The notes: generated from the sequence alone by a model not told the origin. A DNA stretch of 30,531 nt from Betaproteobacteria bacterium UBA5582 (GCA_002425245.1 DILW01000119.1:1-30531), one strand, 5' to 3'. Counted from the first letter of the stretch, positions 8,023 to 16,048 are shown. Numbers and translations are program-made.

Positions 8023-9360
8023 ATGACCGGGGTGCCAGTTTTGACATCGCATTTCCTCAGCGAACTGATCTCATTTCTCGACGGCTTGCCTGAGCCGCGT
8101 ATTGTGATGAGCGCCGATTACCGGATCATTGCGGCGAATCGGGCCTATACCAGGGAGTTTGGCGGCGGGCGGGAGCTGGCTGGGCGCTGCTGTTACGAGG
8201 TCTCGCATCGCTTCGAAGTGCCGTGTGATCAGGCAGGTGAATCCTGTCCGTTGAAGTTGAGCCTGGAAGCGGGCGAGCCACAGCGCGTGCTGCACTTGCA
8301 CCACACGCCACGAGGCGAAGAGCATGTGCTCGTGGAGACCTCGCCGATCCGCGACGAAACTGGAGAAATCGCCTATTTCGTCGAGACCATGCGAGTGGTC
8401 AGGCAGGCAAGCAGCCGGGCGGCCACCCGGGGGCTGGTTGGGCGCTCGCCGGCCTTCAGCAGCATGCTGGAGAAAATGATGCGGGTGGCGCCATCCGATG
8501 CGGCGGTTCTGCTTCTGGGTGAAACCGGGACCGGGAAGGAATTGGTTGCGCACGCCATCCACGAGGCCAGCGCTCGGGAAGACGGTCCTTTTGTTGCCGT
8601 CGACTGCGCGGGAATGACCGAAACCTTGTTTGAGGCCGAGTTGTTTGGCTATGAAAAAGGCGCCTTCACCGGTGCAACACACCGCAAGTTCGGCCTGGTG
8701 GAAGCGGCCTCCGGCGGGACGCTGTTTCTCGATGAAATCGGCGAGTTGCCGCTGTCACTTCAGGTAAAACTGCTGCGTCTGCTCGAGACCGGGACTTACC
8801 GCCGGGTTGGTGGACTTGACTGGCTGCCCGCCGACTTTCGCCTGATCACAGCGACTCACCGCGATCTTGCGGCCATGGTCAGTGCCGAAAGTTTCCGTCG
8901 TGACCTTTATTTCCGGATCAATACTTTTCCAATTCGGACGCCGGCTTTGCACGAGCGTAGCACCGACATTCCACTGTTGGCCGAGTCCTTGCTGGCGCGG
9001 GTTGATCGGAAGCCCGGCCGGCGGTTCACTGCGAACGCTCAGGCGTGGCTTTCGGCGCAGCGCTTTTCCGGGAACATCCGTGAACTACGTAACCTGATCG
9101 AGCGAGCGTCCTTGCTGGCTGATGGCGATACGATTGACGTTCCTCATCTTCTGGAGATGAGCGATCAGCCTTTGGCTTACGCCCAGGCGGTTGATTCCGG
9201 GGATGGCTTTGTGGTCAGCGAAATCATTGATTTAGAAACGCTGGAAGATGATTACCTGCGCTGGGCCAGGGGGCGGCATGTCGGCGATGTCGATGATCTG
9301 GCCAGGCGCCTTGGTGTCAGTCCGCGAACCCTGTACCGGAAAATGGAGAGACTGAATTGA
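8023..9360 (+). CDS. Sigma-54-dependent transcriptional activator with Cys-rich PAS sensor domain
   Basis: A 445-residue enhancer-binding protein. The N-terminal PAS domain (about residues 12-125) contains Cys56, Cys57, His62, Cys68 and Cys75 in a compact CCYEVSH...PC...CPL arrangement that could bind a metal or cofactor. The AAA+ domain has Walker A GETGTGKE (residue 167 on), GAFTGA (213-218, sigma-54 contact) and Walker B TLFLDEIGE (about 235-243). The C-terminus carries a Fis-type helix-turn-helix (about 418-443). There is no receiver domain, so sensing is likely direct. The ATG at 8023 lacks a good ribosome binding site but gives the expected PAS start. Target genes are unknown; ccoG is the obvious candidate. 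Confidence 0.92.
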   Translation: MTGVPVLTSHFLSELISFLDGLPEPRIVMSADYRIIAANRAYTREFGGGRELAGRCCYEVSHRFEVPCDQAGESCPLKLSLEAGEPQRVLHLHHTPRGEEHVLVETSPIRDETGEIAYFVETMRVVRQASSRAATRGLVGRSPAFSSMLEKMMRVAPSDAAVLLLGETGTGKELVAHAIHEASAREDGPFVAVDCAGMTETLFEAELFGYEKGAFTGATHRKFGLVEAASGGTLFLDEIGELPLSLQVKLLRLLETGTYRRVGGLDWLPADFRLITATHRDLAAMVSAESFRRDLYFRINTFPIRTPALHERSTDIPLLAESLLARVDRKPGRRFTANAQAWLSAQRFSGNIRELRNLIERASLLADGDTIDVPHLLEMSDQPLAYAQAVDSGDGFVVSEIIDLETLEDDYLRWARGRHVGDVDDLARRLGVSPRTLYRKMERLN

Positions 9361-9423
9361 TGATTTGCTTGGTCATTGCGCCGGGGCTATGACAATGCTA
9401 TATTTCTTGGGTTTGTATTTATC

Positions 9424-9453
9424 TTGCAGCCTCATTTTACCAAGTCTTACAAT
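9424..9453 (+). promoter_or_regulatory. Candidate sigma-70 promoter for the TolC-family gene
   Basis: TTGCAG (9424-9429), 18 bases, TACAAT (9448-9453), about 125 bases before the chosen start. A second pair, TTGCGC (9376-9381) and TATATT (9399-9404) with 17 bases between, lies upstream. Both are partial matches; the 218-base gap otherwise shows only a small bulged hairpin (9369-9395). Confidence 0.35.
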
Positions 9454-9579
9454 TCCGCATGACTGTTAATCTAGAATCGGCCAAGAGTCATACATTTCCG
9501 ATAGAGTATCCATTTGTTGGTGCGTGCTCCGGTGCGTTAAGCGGTGGATGAAAACGAAGGTTCCTTGCGAGAGCTAACC

Positions 9580-11454
9580 ATGAAGATCAGGATTATTCCT
9601 TTTTTGCTGGCGGTTTCTGTTTTCCCCGCAGCGGGTTTTGCCCAGGATGCGGCGGCGCCCGCAACCGCAGTGTCGACAACGCCAGGCGTGCAGCAGGCGC
9701 TCCGTGATATTGCCCAGGGGGCTGTGTTGAAGAGTCCCGAGGTTACTGCCAGGTGGCGAAACTACCGGGCGGCGGAAGAAGAGATCGGCGTTGCTCAGGG
9801 GGGCTACCTGCCGCGCGTTGATCTGACCGCCGGAGCAGGTCGTGAAACACTGAAAACACCGCCGACCAATAACAAGGATAGCTACACCCGTCGCGGTTAT
9901 GGTCTGTCGCTCAGCCAGATGCTGTTTGACGGCTTCGCGACGCGTAGTGAAGTGCGCAGGTTGGACAAGGCGAGGATGGTTCGCTACTACGAACTGCTGG
10001 AAGCCTCGGAAAATGTCGCCCTGGAAGCCAGCAAGGCTTACATGGATGTCCTCCGCTATCGCAAGCTGGTCGAGCTTGCCGAAGAAAATTACGTTCGGCA
10101 CAAGGCAACGCATGAGCAACTGAAGGCCCGCACGGCATCCGGAGTTGGTCGTCGTGTCGATCTGGAGCAGGCAGGAAGCCGGCTGGCGCTTGCCGAAGTC
10201 AATCTGACCACCGAAATTGCCAACCTGCACGACGTTACCGCCCGCTATCAGCGTCTGGTTGGCGCCATGCCGCCAGCTACGATCATGCCGCCGAATCTGG
10301 TTGGCAGCGCGCTTCCTGAAACGCCGAAGGCTGTCGTCGATACGCTGCACCGCCGCAATCCGACGCTGTACGCTGCGATCGAGAACATCGAAGCCGCGCA
10401 ACACGAAATCGATGCCAAGCGTGCCGCCTATTCCCCGCGTGTCGATCTCCGTGCCCGGACCGAGACGACCTCCAACTACCAAGGGGCCAGTGGTGACCGT
10501 GACTACAACGTTGCCGAGGTGGTCTTCAGCTGGAATCTGTTCAACGGGGGATCTGACCGTGCCCGCGAGCGTCAGTTCACCGAGCGCAAGCACATGGCCA
10601 TGGAAATGCGCGAGAAGGCTTGCCGGGATACCCGTCAAACGGCCTTGATTGCCTTTAACGATGTATCCAGGATCAAGGAACAGGTGAGCGATCTGGCAAC
10701 CCAGGTAGCTCTGCTCGAGAAAACGCGCAATGCCTACCGTGACCAGTTCAATGTCGGTCAGCGCACCCTGCTGGACTTGCTTGATACCGAAAACGAGTTG
10801 CTGTCGGCTCGCCGCGCCTCGGTCAATGCGGAAACTGATCTCTCCCTGGCTTATCTGCGTACCTATGCAGGCATGGGGACCTTGCTCGAGTTCATGGGCT
10901 TGCAGAAGCTGGAAACTTCCACCCCGGCAAGTACCGAACTGGCCGATGTCGATGCGGCATCGCTGTGCCCGCCGGAAGGTGTGGTCCAGCAAGTCACCGC
11001 GCGTGAGGATCTGGATGCCAGGGCGCGTGACATGATTGGCGGAATGCGCCCGGCGCCGGCGCCGTCGGCTCCGGCAACCGAAGTCGAAACCTTGGTCCGT
11101 ACCTGGGCTCAGGCCTGGTCGGCAAAGGATTATGCCGCCTACACCGCCTTCTATGCACCCAGCTTCACTCCGGATGGCGGTTTGTCGCGTGAAGATTGGG
11201 CGCAGTTGCGTCGTGGTCGCATCACGCCGCGTGAGCGTATCTCGGTGGCTGTCGAAAGGATGCGTGTGCGCATGGAGGGTGAGGACCGCGCCTTCGCAGA
11301 GTTCGAACAGACTTATCGCTCGAATGTCTTCAACGACCGCGTGCTGAAGACACTTGAACTCATCCGCGTCAATGGCAAGTGGTTGATCAATCGCGAAAGC
11401 TCGACGCCTTGTCTGGGTAACACGACGGGCGGTTGCCAGCGTTCTAATCGCTGA
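9580..11454 (+). CDS. TolC-family outer-membrane protein with C-terminal NTF2-like domain
   Basis: A 624-residue precursor. The signal peptide MKIRIIPFLLAVSVFPAAGFAQ fixes the start at 9580; an in-frame GTG at 9544 would bury it. Residues about 30-460 form two TolC repeats, with family cues such as LSQMLFDGF near 115, FSWNLFNGG near 320, and NVGQRTLLDLLDTENELLSA near 390-410. TolC proteins form the outer-membrane tunnel of type I secretion and RND efflux. After a Pro/Ala linker, residues about 500-615 form an NTF2/SnoaL-like alpha+beta domain (ETLVRTWAQAWSAKDYAAY, later NGKWLINRE), which ordinary TolC lacks. Its inner-membrane partners are not adjacent. It ends at tandem hairpins. Confidence 0.88.
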   Translation: MKIRIIPFLLAVSVFPAAGFAQDAAAPATAVSTTPGVQQALRDIAQGAVLKSPEVTARWRNYRAAEEEIGVAQGGYLPRVDLTAGAGRETLKTPPTNNKDSYTRRGYGLSLSQMLFDGFATRSEVRRLDKARMVRYYELLEASENVALEASKAYMDVLRYRKLVELAEENYVRHKATHEQLKARTASGVGRRVDLEQAGSRLALAEVNLTTEIANLHDVTARYQRLVGAMPPATIMPPNLVGSALPETPKAVVDTLHRRNPTLYAAIENIEAAQHEIDAKRAAYSPRVDLRARTETTSNYQGASGDRDYNVAEVVFSWNLFNGGSDRARERQFTERKHMAMEMREKACRDTRQTALIAFNDVSRIKEQVSDLATQVALLEKTRNAYRDQFNVGQRTLLDLLDTENELLSARRASVNAETDLSLAYLRTYAGMGTLLEFMGLQKLETSTPASTELADVDAASLCPPEGVVQQVTAREDLDARARDMIGGMRPAPAPSAPATEVETLVRTWAQAWSAKDYAAYTAFYAPSFTPDGGLSREDWAQLRRGRITPRERISVAVERMRVRMEGEDRAFAEFEQTYRSNVFNDRVLKTLELIRVNGKWLINRESSTPCLGNTTGGCQRSNR

Positions 11455-11462
11455 AAGATAAA

Positions 11463-11529
11463 GGCGGGTGTTACCCGCCGCTTGTCTGCTCGAGAATCCC
11501 CGGGGGTTTGACTCACCGGGGATTTTTTT
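11463..11529 (+). terminator. Tandem hairpins ending in an intrinsic terminator
   Basis: The first hairpin has a 7-bp stem (11463-11469 with 11473-11479) and a 3-base loop but no T-run. The second has a 9-bp stem (11495-11503 with 11516-11524) followed by T through 11529. It terminates the TolC-family gene. No T-run follows on the minus strand, so it would not serve the convergent regulator gene as a canonical terminator. Confidence 0.82.
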
Positions 11530-11535
11530 GCCTAT

Positions 11536-12246
11536 TCAGCCCGGCTCCACCTGGGAAACAAAGACATAACCTTGCGAGCGCAGGGTCTTGATGAAGCTGC
11601 TGCCGTCCGGCTGCTGACCGAGAATCCGCCGGATCTGACTGACATGCACGTCGATGATCCGGTCGTAGGGGATGTATTCGCGGTTGAGTACCCGAGACAG
11701 CACTTCCCGCGAGAGGGGTTCGAAAGGGTGTTCGAGGAAGGCCAGCAGCAAGGCGAATCCAGATACCCCGATTGAAACCGGGTTGCCGTCTTCGTCAAGC
11801 AACTCCCTGGAGGCGGTATCAAGCGTCCAGTGGCCGAAGCGCATGCGCCGGAAGGCGCTACGTGAGACTGTCGATGCGTTGCGCAACTGGCTGCGCCTGA
11901 GCAGGGCCCGGGTACGGGCAAGCAGTTCGCGCATGTTGCAGGGTTTGGGCAGGAAATCATCGGCACCGATCTCGATGCCGATGATGCGCTCGATTTCGTC
12001 CGAGCGTGTCGAGTGAATCAGTACCGGAATTTCCGAATGCTGGCGCAACTGTCTGAGTAATTCCAATCCATCGGCATCGGGCAGGCTGAGATCAAGAATG
12101 ACTACGTCGGGTTTGTGGTCCAGTTGGCGCCACATGGCCGCACCGTTTTCGGCGAAAATGCTGCTGATGCCTACCGTACCCAAGGTGGTACTGACAACAT
12201 GCCGGGTGCCTGGGTCATCTTCTACGATCAGTGCGGTCTGACTCAT
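11536..12246 (-). CDS. OmpR/PhoB-family response regulator
   Basis: A 236-residue two-component regulator. The receiver domain (about 1-118) has the acidic pair EDD at 9-11, the phospho-acceptor Asp in VVILDLSLPDADG, a Ser/Thr switch (HSTRS) and the conserved Lys in LPKPCN. The winged-helix output domain (about 135-232) shows LLLAFLEHP, LSREVLSRVL and IDVHVSQIRRILG, ending with the wing IKTLRSQGYVFV. The start at 12246 (MSQTALIV) is preferred because it begins at the first receiver strand; an in-frame ATG at 12288 adds 14 residues and would put the operator-like direct repeat into the coding region. It is divergent from an HPt/hybrid kinase cluster, its probable phosphorylation source. Confidence 0.91.
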   Translation of the reverse strand: MSQTALIVEDDPGTRHVVSTTLGTVGISSIFAENGAAMWRQLDHKPDVVILDLSLPDADGLELLRQLRQHSEIPVLIHSTRSDEIERIIGIEIGADDFLPKPCNMRELLARTRALLRRSQLRNASTVSRSAFRRMRFGHWTLDTASRELLDEDGNPVSIGVSGFALLLAFLEHPFEPLSREVLSRVLNREYIPYDRIIDVHVSQIRRILGQQPDGSSFIKTLRSQGYVFVSQVEPG

Positions 12247-12276
12247 GTACGGGTCTAAGGGGGCTCGATTGCGCTG

Positions 12277-12293
12277 ATTGTAATGCATTGTAA
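12277..12293. promoter_or_regulatory. Direct repeat, probable OmpR-type operator
   Basis: ATTGTAA occurs twice (12277-12283 and 12287-12293) with a 10-base period, the geometry used by tandem OmpR/PhoB dimers. It lies between the divergent response regulator and HPt/kinase genes, 31 bases from the regulator start. This suggests autoregulation of both arms. Confidence 0.5.
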
Positions 12294-12308
12294 AAGCAAG
12301 TGTGCGAG

Positions 12309-12803
12309 ATGCAGCAATCCCACCTCCAGTGGTGGATCCGATTTACCAATCTTCAACCTTCTTTCTTCGCCGGGCATGACAATGAAGGTTGTTCAACGTG
12401 TGACGATGCGATTACCGCTATGCAGATACCTCGGGAACTGGAAGGTTTTGATGTCGCTGGTGCCGTAGCGCGCATGCTGGATCGGCCCGAGCTCTGGTGG
12501 CATGCGCTGGGTTTTTTCGTTCGCCATTTTTCCGGATGGAAGAATGGATGGCTGGAATCGGTCGGCGACCCCGCTGCCGAGCGCCGGTCAGTGCATGCCG
12601 TTCGGAGTGCTGCCGCCAATGTCGGTGCGGTGGAGTTGGCACGGCAGGCTGAGGCGCTGGAGAAAATTCTTCTTCAGCACATGGCCGGTGACTGCGGAGA
12701 ATCGCCCGATGCTGTGCGCGTTGCGCTGGCCAAGGCTTTTGATCATGCCTGGGGCAATGCCGATGCCGCCTGGCGGGAAACAGGTTGCGGGTTGCCGGAG
12801 TAG
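12309..12803 (+). CDS. Stand-alone HPt-domain protein
   Basis: A protein of about 164 residues whose C-terminal two thirds is a histidine phosphotransfer domain. The conserved motif is VHAVRSAAANVGA, with the phosphorylatable His at residue 96 of this start. It is preceded by the PELWWHALGFFVRHF helix typical of HPt modules at the ends of hybrid kinases (DRALYLRLLRLF type). Starts are uncertain: GTG at 12300, ATG at 12309 and ATG at 12420 are in frame, none with a strong ribosome binding site. The first 37 residues (Trp- and Cys-containing, with CSTC) have less biased codons and no recognised fold, so the true protein may begin at 12420 with 127 residues. It overlaps the hybrid kinase frame or ends two bases before it. 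Confidence 0.7.
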   Translation: MQQSHLQWWIRFTNLQPSFFAGHDNEGCSTCDDAITAMQIPRELEGFDVAGAVARMLDRPELWWHALGFFVRHFSGWKNGWLESVGDPAAERRSVHAVRSAAANVGAVELARQAEALEKILLQHMAGDCGESPDAVRVALAKAFDHAWGNADAAWRETGCGLPE

Positions 12804-12805
12804 AT

Positions 12806-15178
12806 GTGACGCGGGAATCGGTGAGTCCGCCGCTGGGCAGGCACCTTGCCAGGGTTAACCTGCAGGTCTTGCTGCCGGCATTCCTCATGTTGTCGCTGAT
12901 CATCCTCGTCACTGCAGGGGGCTTCGACCTGCATGACCGGATTGTCGAGGGGCAGTCACGCACGGCCCTGCTCAAGACCGCCCTGCCGGGCAGTCAGCCC
13001 GGAACCGGAGACGCCAGGAATGAGGCATTCGGGAACATTCTTGTTTCACAAACCGATTTAAGCTCGCTCACCGTGTTTGCTCACGATCGCGGTGTGCTTT
13101 TCGAGTATCGGCGCCCGGGCGACGAAGTCATTCCGCATCATCTGCCGGCAGTGCTCGAGGAGGGTTACCGGTTGGCGTTCGGGAATATCGATTTTCTCGT
13201 CGAGACCCACTGGGGGAATGCAACAACGGCCTGGATGCTGGTCAGATTTGATTTGGTGGCCCTGCATCACCGGATGCTGGGCTATGCCTTGCTGATTCTA
13301 ATTGAGTTTGCGTTGGCGCTATGGATCATTCTCAGGCTGCAGGCGCGCCAGGTTGAACAAGCCGTTCGCCCGCTGAATCTGCTCAATGAAAACATGGCTG
13401 ACATCTCGCTCGGGCGACTCGAGACCCGAGCTGCGCACTCGGAGATTGCCGAGTTCGAGCGCCTGAGCGAGGGCTTCAACCAGATGGTGGCGCAGATACG
13501 CGAACGCGATCACTGGCTGGCCTCCCATCTCGGCAATCTGGAGCAGATTGTCGAGCAGCGCACCCGGGAACTCCGCCAGGCCAAGGAAGTTGCGGAGGCA
13601 GGGAGTCTCGCCAAGAGCGAGTTCCTGGCGACCATGAGCCATGAAATCCGGACCCCGATGAATGGTGTTCTGGGGATGACTGAACTCCTGCTCAACACCG
13701 GGCTGACGCCAACCCAGCGCCAGTTTGTCGAGGCCGTCGATCGTTCGGGGCGGCACCTGCTGGCGATCATCAACGACGTGCTGGATTTCTCCAAGATCGA
13801 GGCTGGTCGTTTCGAACTTGAGGAGGAGGATTTCGACCTCTGCCGACTGCTCGATGAGGCGGTCGAGCTGTTTTCGCAGCCAGCCAACAAGAAAGGGCTC
13901 GCGCTGCTGATCGAAGTGCCCGCAGCGCAACCGGTACGCTTGAGAGGCGATGCCTTGCGCTTGCGGCAAGTCGTGGCCAACCTCCTGAATAACGCCGTGA
14001 AGTTCACCGAGCAGGGCGAAATCGTGCTCAGTCTGTCACTGCTGCCCTCCGATCCTGGGTGCCAGTGTCTGGAACTGCGCGTCAGGGATACCGGCGTGGG
14101 CATCCCTTTGGAGGCTCAGGCACGGATATTCGAGCATTTTGCCCAGGCCGACGGTTCGACGACCCGACGCTTCGGTGGAACCGGCCTGGGTCTCGCCATC
14201 TGTCGGCGACTGATCGAAATGATGGGCGGCGAGATCACGGTGGTCAGCACGCCTGGAACGGGTGCCTGTTTCACGGTTACGCTATGCTTGCCGAAGGCCG
14301 CCCAAGCACCAGCAGCGCCGACGGACAACGAGGTGGCAACCACATCGCGGCGGGTCGATATTCCGACGGATGTCGCGCCGCCGCCGGTTCTGCGGGGGCG
14401 GGTCCTGCTGGCCGAAGACAACGAGAGCAACCAGATCGTCGCGCGTACACATCTCGAGAGGCTGGGGCTGCAGGTGGTAGTGGTTGGCGATGGACAGCAG
14501 GCGATCGATTTGCTGGCCAGCGAACAGTTCGATCTGGTGCTGATGGATTGCCAGATGCCGTCGGTGGATGGATTTGCCGCTTGTGCCGAACTCCGCCGTC
14601 GCGAGGCAGCCGGCAATCTGCCTCGCTTGCCGGTAGTAGCCCTGACCGCGAATGCCATGCACGATGATCGTACGCGCTGCCTGGAGGCGGGGATGGATGA
14701 CTATCTTGCCAAGCCGTATCGGGGGGAAGAGATACTTGCCGTACTTGAACGCTGGTTGCCGCGTGAGCGGCGCAAGGCGTCAGTGATTCCTGCGCCCGCG
14801 TCCTTTACTCCGGTGGCTGCGGAAGTGCTTGACCCCGGGGTGTTCGAGCAGTTGCGGGTCCTGGCGCCCAATGGCGCGAGTGCCCTGATCCGGCAGCTGA
14901 TCGATGCCTACCTGCGCGGCTCGGAAAGTCTCTGGGGGGACTACGAAAGCGCACTGTCGGTGGCTGACGCGGATGGAATGGCGCAAGCCTGTCATACCCT
15001 CAAGTCGAGCAGCTATAACGTCGGTGCAGTACGTTTTGCCGGCTTGTGCCGTGAAATCGAGAGCCTCTGCCGGGAGGGGCGCCATGCCGAAGTCGGGCAG
15101 TTGCACGCTGGTCTGCTGGCTGAACGTACGGCGGTGCTTCAGGCGTTGCACGATATCCTGGGACGGGAACAGGCATGA
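12806..15178 (+). CDS. BarA-like hybrid sensor histidine kinase (HAMP-HisKA-HATPase-REC-HPt)
   Basis: A 790-residue inner-membrane kinase. TM1 is near residues 22-42 and TM2 near 155-178, enclosing a periplasmic sensor of about 110 residues without a recognised family. A HAMP linker (about 180-232) and coiled coil follow. HisKA has the phospho-His at residue 279 in MSHEIRTPMNG; the ATPase domain shows NLLNNAVKFT, DTGVGIP and GGTGLGLAI. The receiver has Asp581 in VLMDCQMPSVDG, and the C-terminal HPt has His730 in HTLKSSSYNVGA. The start is taken as GTG at 12806; TTG at 12785 in the same frame would overlap the HPt gene. The stop overlaps the CheY-like gene by four bases. Confidence 0.9.
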   Translation: MTRESVSPPLGRHLARVNLQVLLPAFLMLSLIILVTAGGFDLHDRIVEGQSRTALLKTALPGSQPGTGDARNEAFGNILVSQTDLSSLTVFAHDRGVLFEYRRPGDEVIPHHLPAVLEEGYRLAFGNIDFLVETHWGNATTAWMLVRFDLVALHHRMLGYALLILIEFALALWIILRLQARQVEQAVRPLNLLNENMADISLGRLETRAAHSEIAEFERLSEGFNQMVAQIRERDHWLASHLGNLEQIVEQRTRELRQAKEVAEAGSLAKSEFLATMSHEIRTPMNGVLGMTELLLNTGLTPTQRQFVEAVDRSGRHLLAIINDVLDFSKIEAGRFELEEEDFDLCRLLDEAVELFSQPANKKGLALLIEVPAAQPVRLRGDALRLRQVVANLLNNAVKFTEQGEIVLSLSLLPSDPGCQCLELRVRDTGVGIPLEAQARIFEHFAQADGSTTRRFGGTGLGLAICRRLIEMMGGEITVVSTPGTGACFTVTLCLPKAAQAPAAPTDNEVATTSRRVDIPTDVAPPPVLRGRVLLAEDNESNQIVARTHLERLGLQVVVVGDGQQAIDLLASEQFDLVLMDCQMPSVDGFAACAELRRREAAGNLPRLPVVALTANAMHDDRTRCLEAGMDDYLAKPYRGEEILAVLERWLPRERRKASVIPAPASFTPVAAEVLDPGVFEQLRVLAPNGASALIRQLIDAYLRGSESLWGDYESALSVADADGMAQACHTLKSSSYNVGAVRFAGLCREIESLCREGRHAEVGQLHAGLLAERTAVLQALHDILGREQA

Positions 15179-15534
15179 GAATTCTGGCTGCGGACGATGA
15201 TCCCACCATGGGCGTGATGTTCCGCGCCGTACTCGGCGCGCCGGTGTTCGAACTGCACTATGTTGCTGACGGCCTGGCGGCGATGCAGGCCTATCTCGCT
15301 GAGGGGCCTTTCGATCTGGTCCTGCTCGACGTCGAAATGCCGGGAATGAGCGGCTTGCAGGTGGCTGCCTCGATTCGCCGAGATCAGCCGGCCTTGCCCA
15401 TCGTTCTGTTGACCGGTCGTGAGGATGCGGATTTTCAGCTCGCGCTCGCCGACCTGTCCGCCCATCATCTCGCCAAGCCGGTTGATTGGGGCGTACTGGC
15501 CAAACACCTCCAGGCCCTGGTGACTGTTGGTTAA
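15175..15534 (+). CDS. CheY-like single-domain response regulator
   Basis: A 119-residue receiver domain without output domain. The acidic cluster ADDD is at residues 5-8, the phospho-acceptor Asp lies in VLLDVEMPGMSG, the Thr switch in LLTGRED and the conserved Lys in HLAKPV. It overlaps the kinase stop (ATGA), so it is part of the same operon and likely a phosphate sink or intermediate for the hybrid kinase and HPt proteins. Output must be by protein contact; the target is unknown. Confidence 0.9.
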   Translation: MRILAADDDPTMGVMFRAVLGAPVFELHYVADGLAAMQAYLAEGPFDLVLLDVEMPGMSGLQVAASIRRDQPALPIVLLTGREDADFQLALADLSAHHLAKPVDWGVLAKHLQALVTVG

Positions 15535-15586
15535 GCTCGAACTCGGGTTAGACTGTCGCTGCTCAATTCAAGCGGAGGAAGTGAAC

Positions 15587-15886
15587 ATGAAAATGACGAC
15601 GTTGGCGATTCTCGGGTTGGTGCTCAGCATGCCTGCGATGGCCTCGGAGGAACTGGCCAAGGCAAAGAACTGCATGACCTGTCATGCCTTGAACAAGAAG
15701 ATCGTCGGCCCGAGTTATCAGGAAATCGCTGCCAAGCGCTCCGGGGAAAAGGGAGCAGAGGCTGCGCTGGCCGCCAAGATCAAGAATGGCAGCAAGGATG
15801 AGTGGGGCAAGGTGCCGATGCCGGCCAATCAGGTCACCGATGCCGAGGCAGCGACGCTCGCCAAGTGGGTCCTGTCGATCAAGTAA
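15587..15886 (+). CDS. Periplasmic monohaem cytochrome c (c551/c552 type)
   Basis: A 99-residue precursor with an 18-20-residue signal peptide (MKMTTLAILGLVLSMPAMA), a CMTCH haem c site immediately after it and the distal Met ligand in KVPMPANQVTD, followed by the LAKWVLSIK helix. This is the class I c551/c552 pattern of soluble electron carriers to terminal oxidases and denitrification enzymes. The start is fixed by a strong GGAGG ribosome binding site at 15574-15578. It lies 52 bases after the CheY-like gene; TTGGTT (15527-15532) and TAGACT (15549-15554) form a weak possible promoter, so it may be expressed separately. CcoG and this cytochrome fit a cbb3-oxidase respiratory chain. Confidence 0.93.
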   Translation: MKMTTLAILGLVLSMPAMASEELAKAKNCMTCHALNKKIVGPSYQEIAAKRSGEKGAEAALAAKIKNGSKDEWGKVPMPANQVTDAEAATLAKWVLSIK

Positions 15887-15943
15887 AGGCTGTCGAAGCA
15901 ACAGGACGCTGCCTGCGAAAGCGCCTGCAACTTGAAAACCGGA

Positions 15944-15974
15944 GGCAGGCCGTGGACAAGGGAAACGGCCTGCC
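15944..15974 (+). terminator. Strong hairpin after the cytochrome c gene
   Basis: A perfect 10-bp stem (15944-15953 with 15965-15974) with an 11-base loop, 57 bases past the stop. No T-run follows, so it may be a Rho-dependent or mRNA-stabilising structure. A weaker competing pairing, GCCTGC near 15923 with GCAGGC at 15945-15950, shares the left arm. A 5-bp hairpin follows at 15988-16002. Confidence 0.4.
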
Positions 15975-16048
15975 GCAGCATTCATCAGGCGAATTGATCG
16001 CCGGGGGTGCCTTGCCAGCCTCATGTAAATCAGCGTATGCTTATATAC

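Noticed and set aside
9507..9540. Sigma-54 promoter before the TolC-family gene
   Set aside because: A TTGGTGC resembles a -24 element but no GC lies ten bases later.
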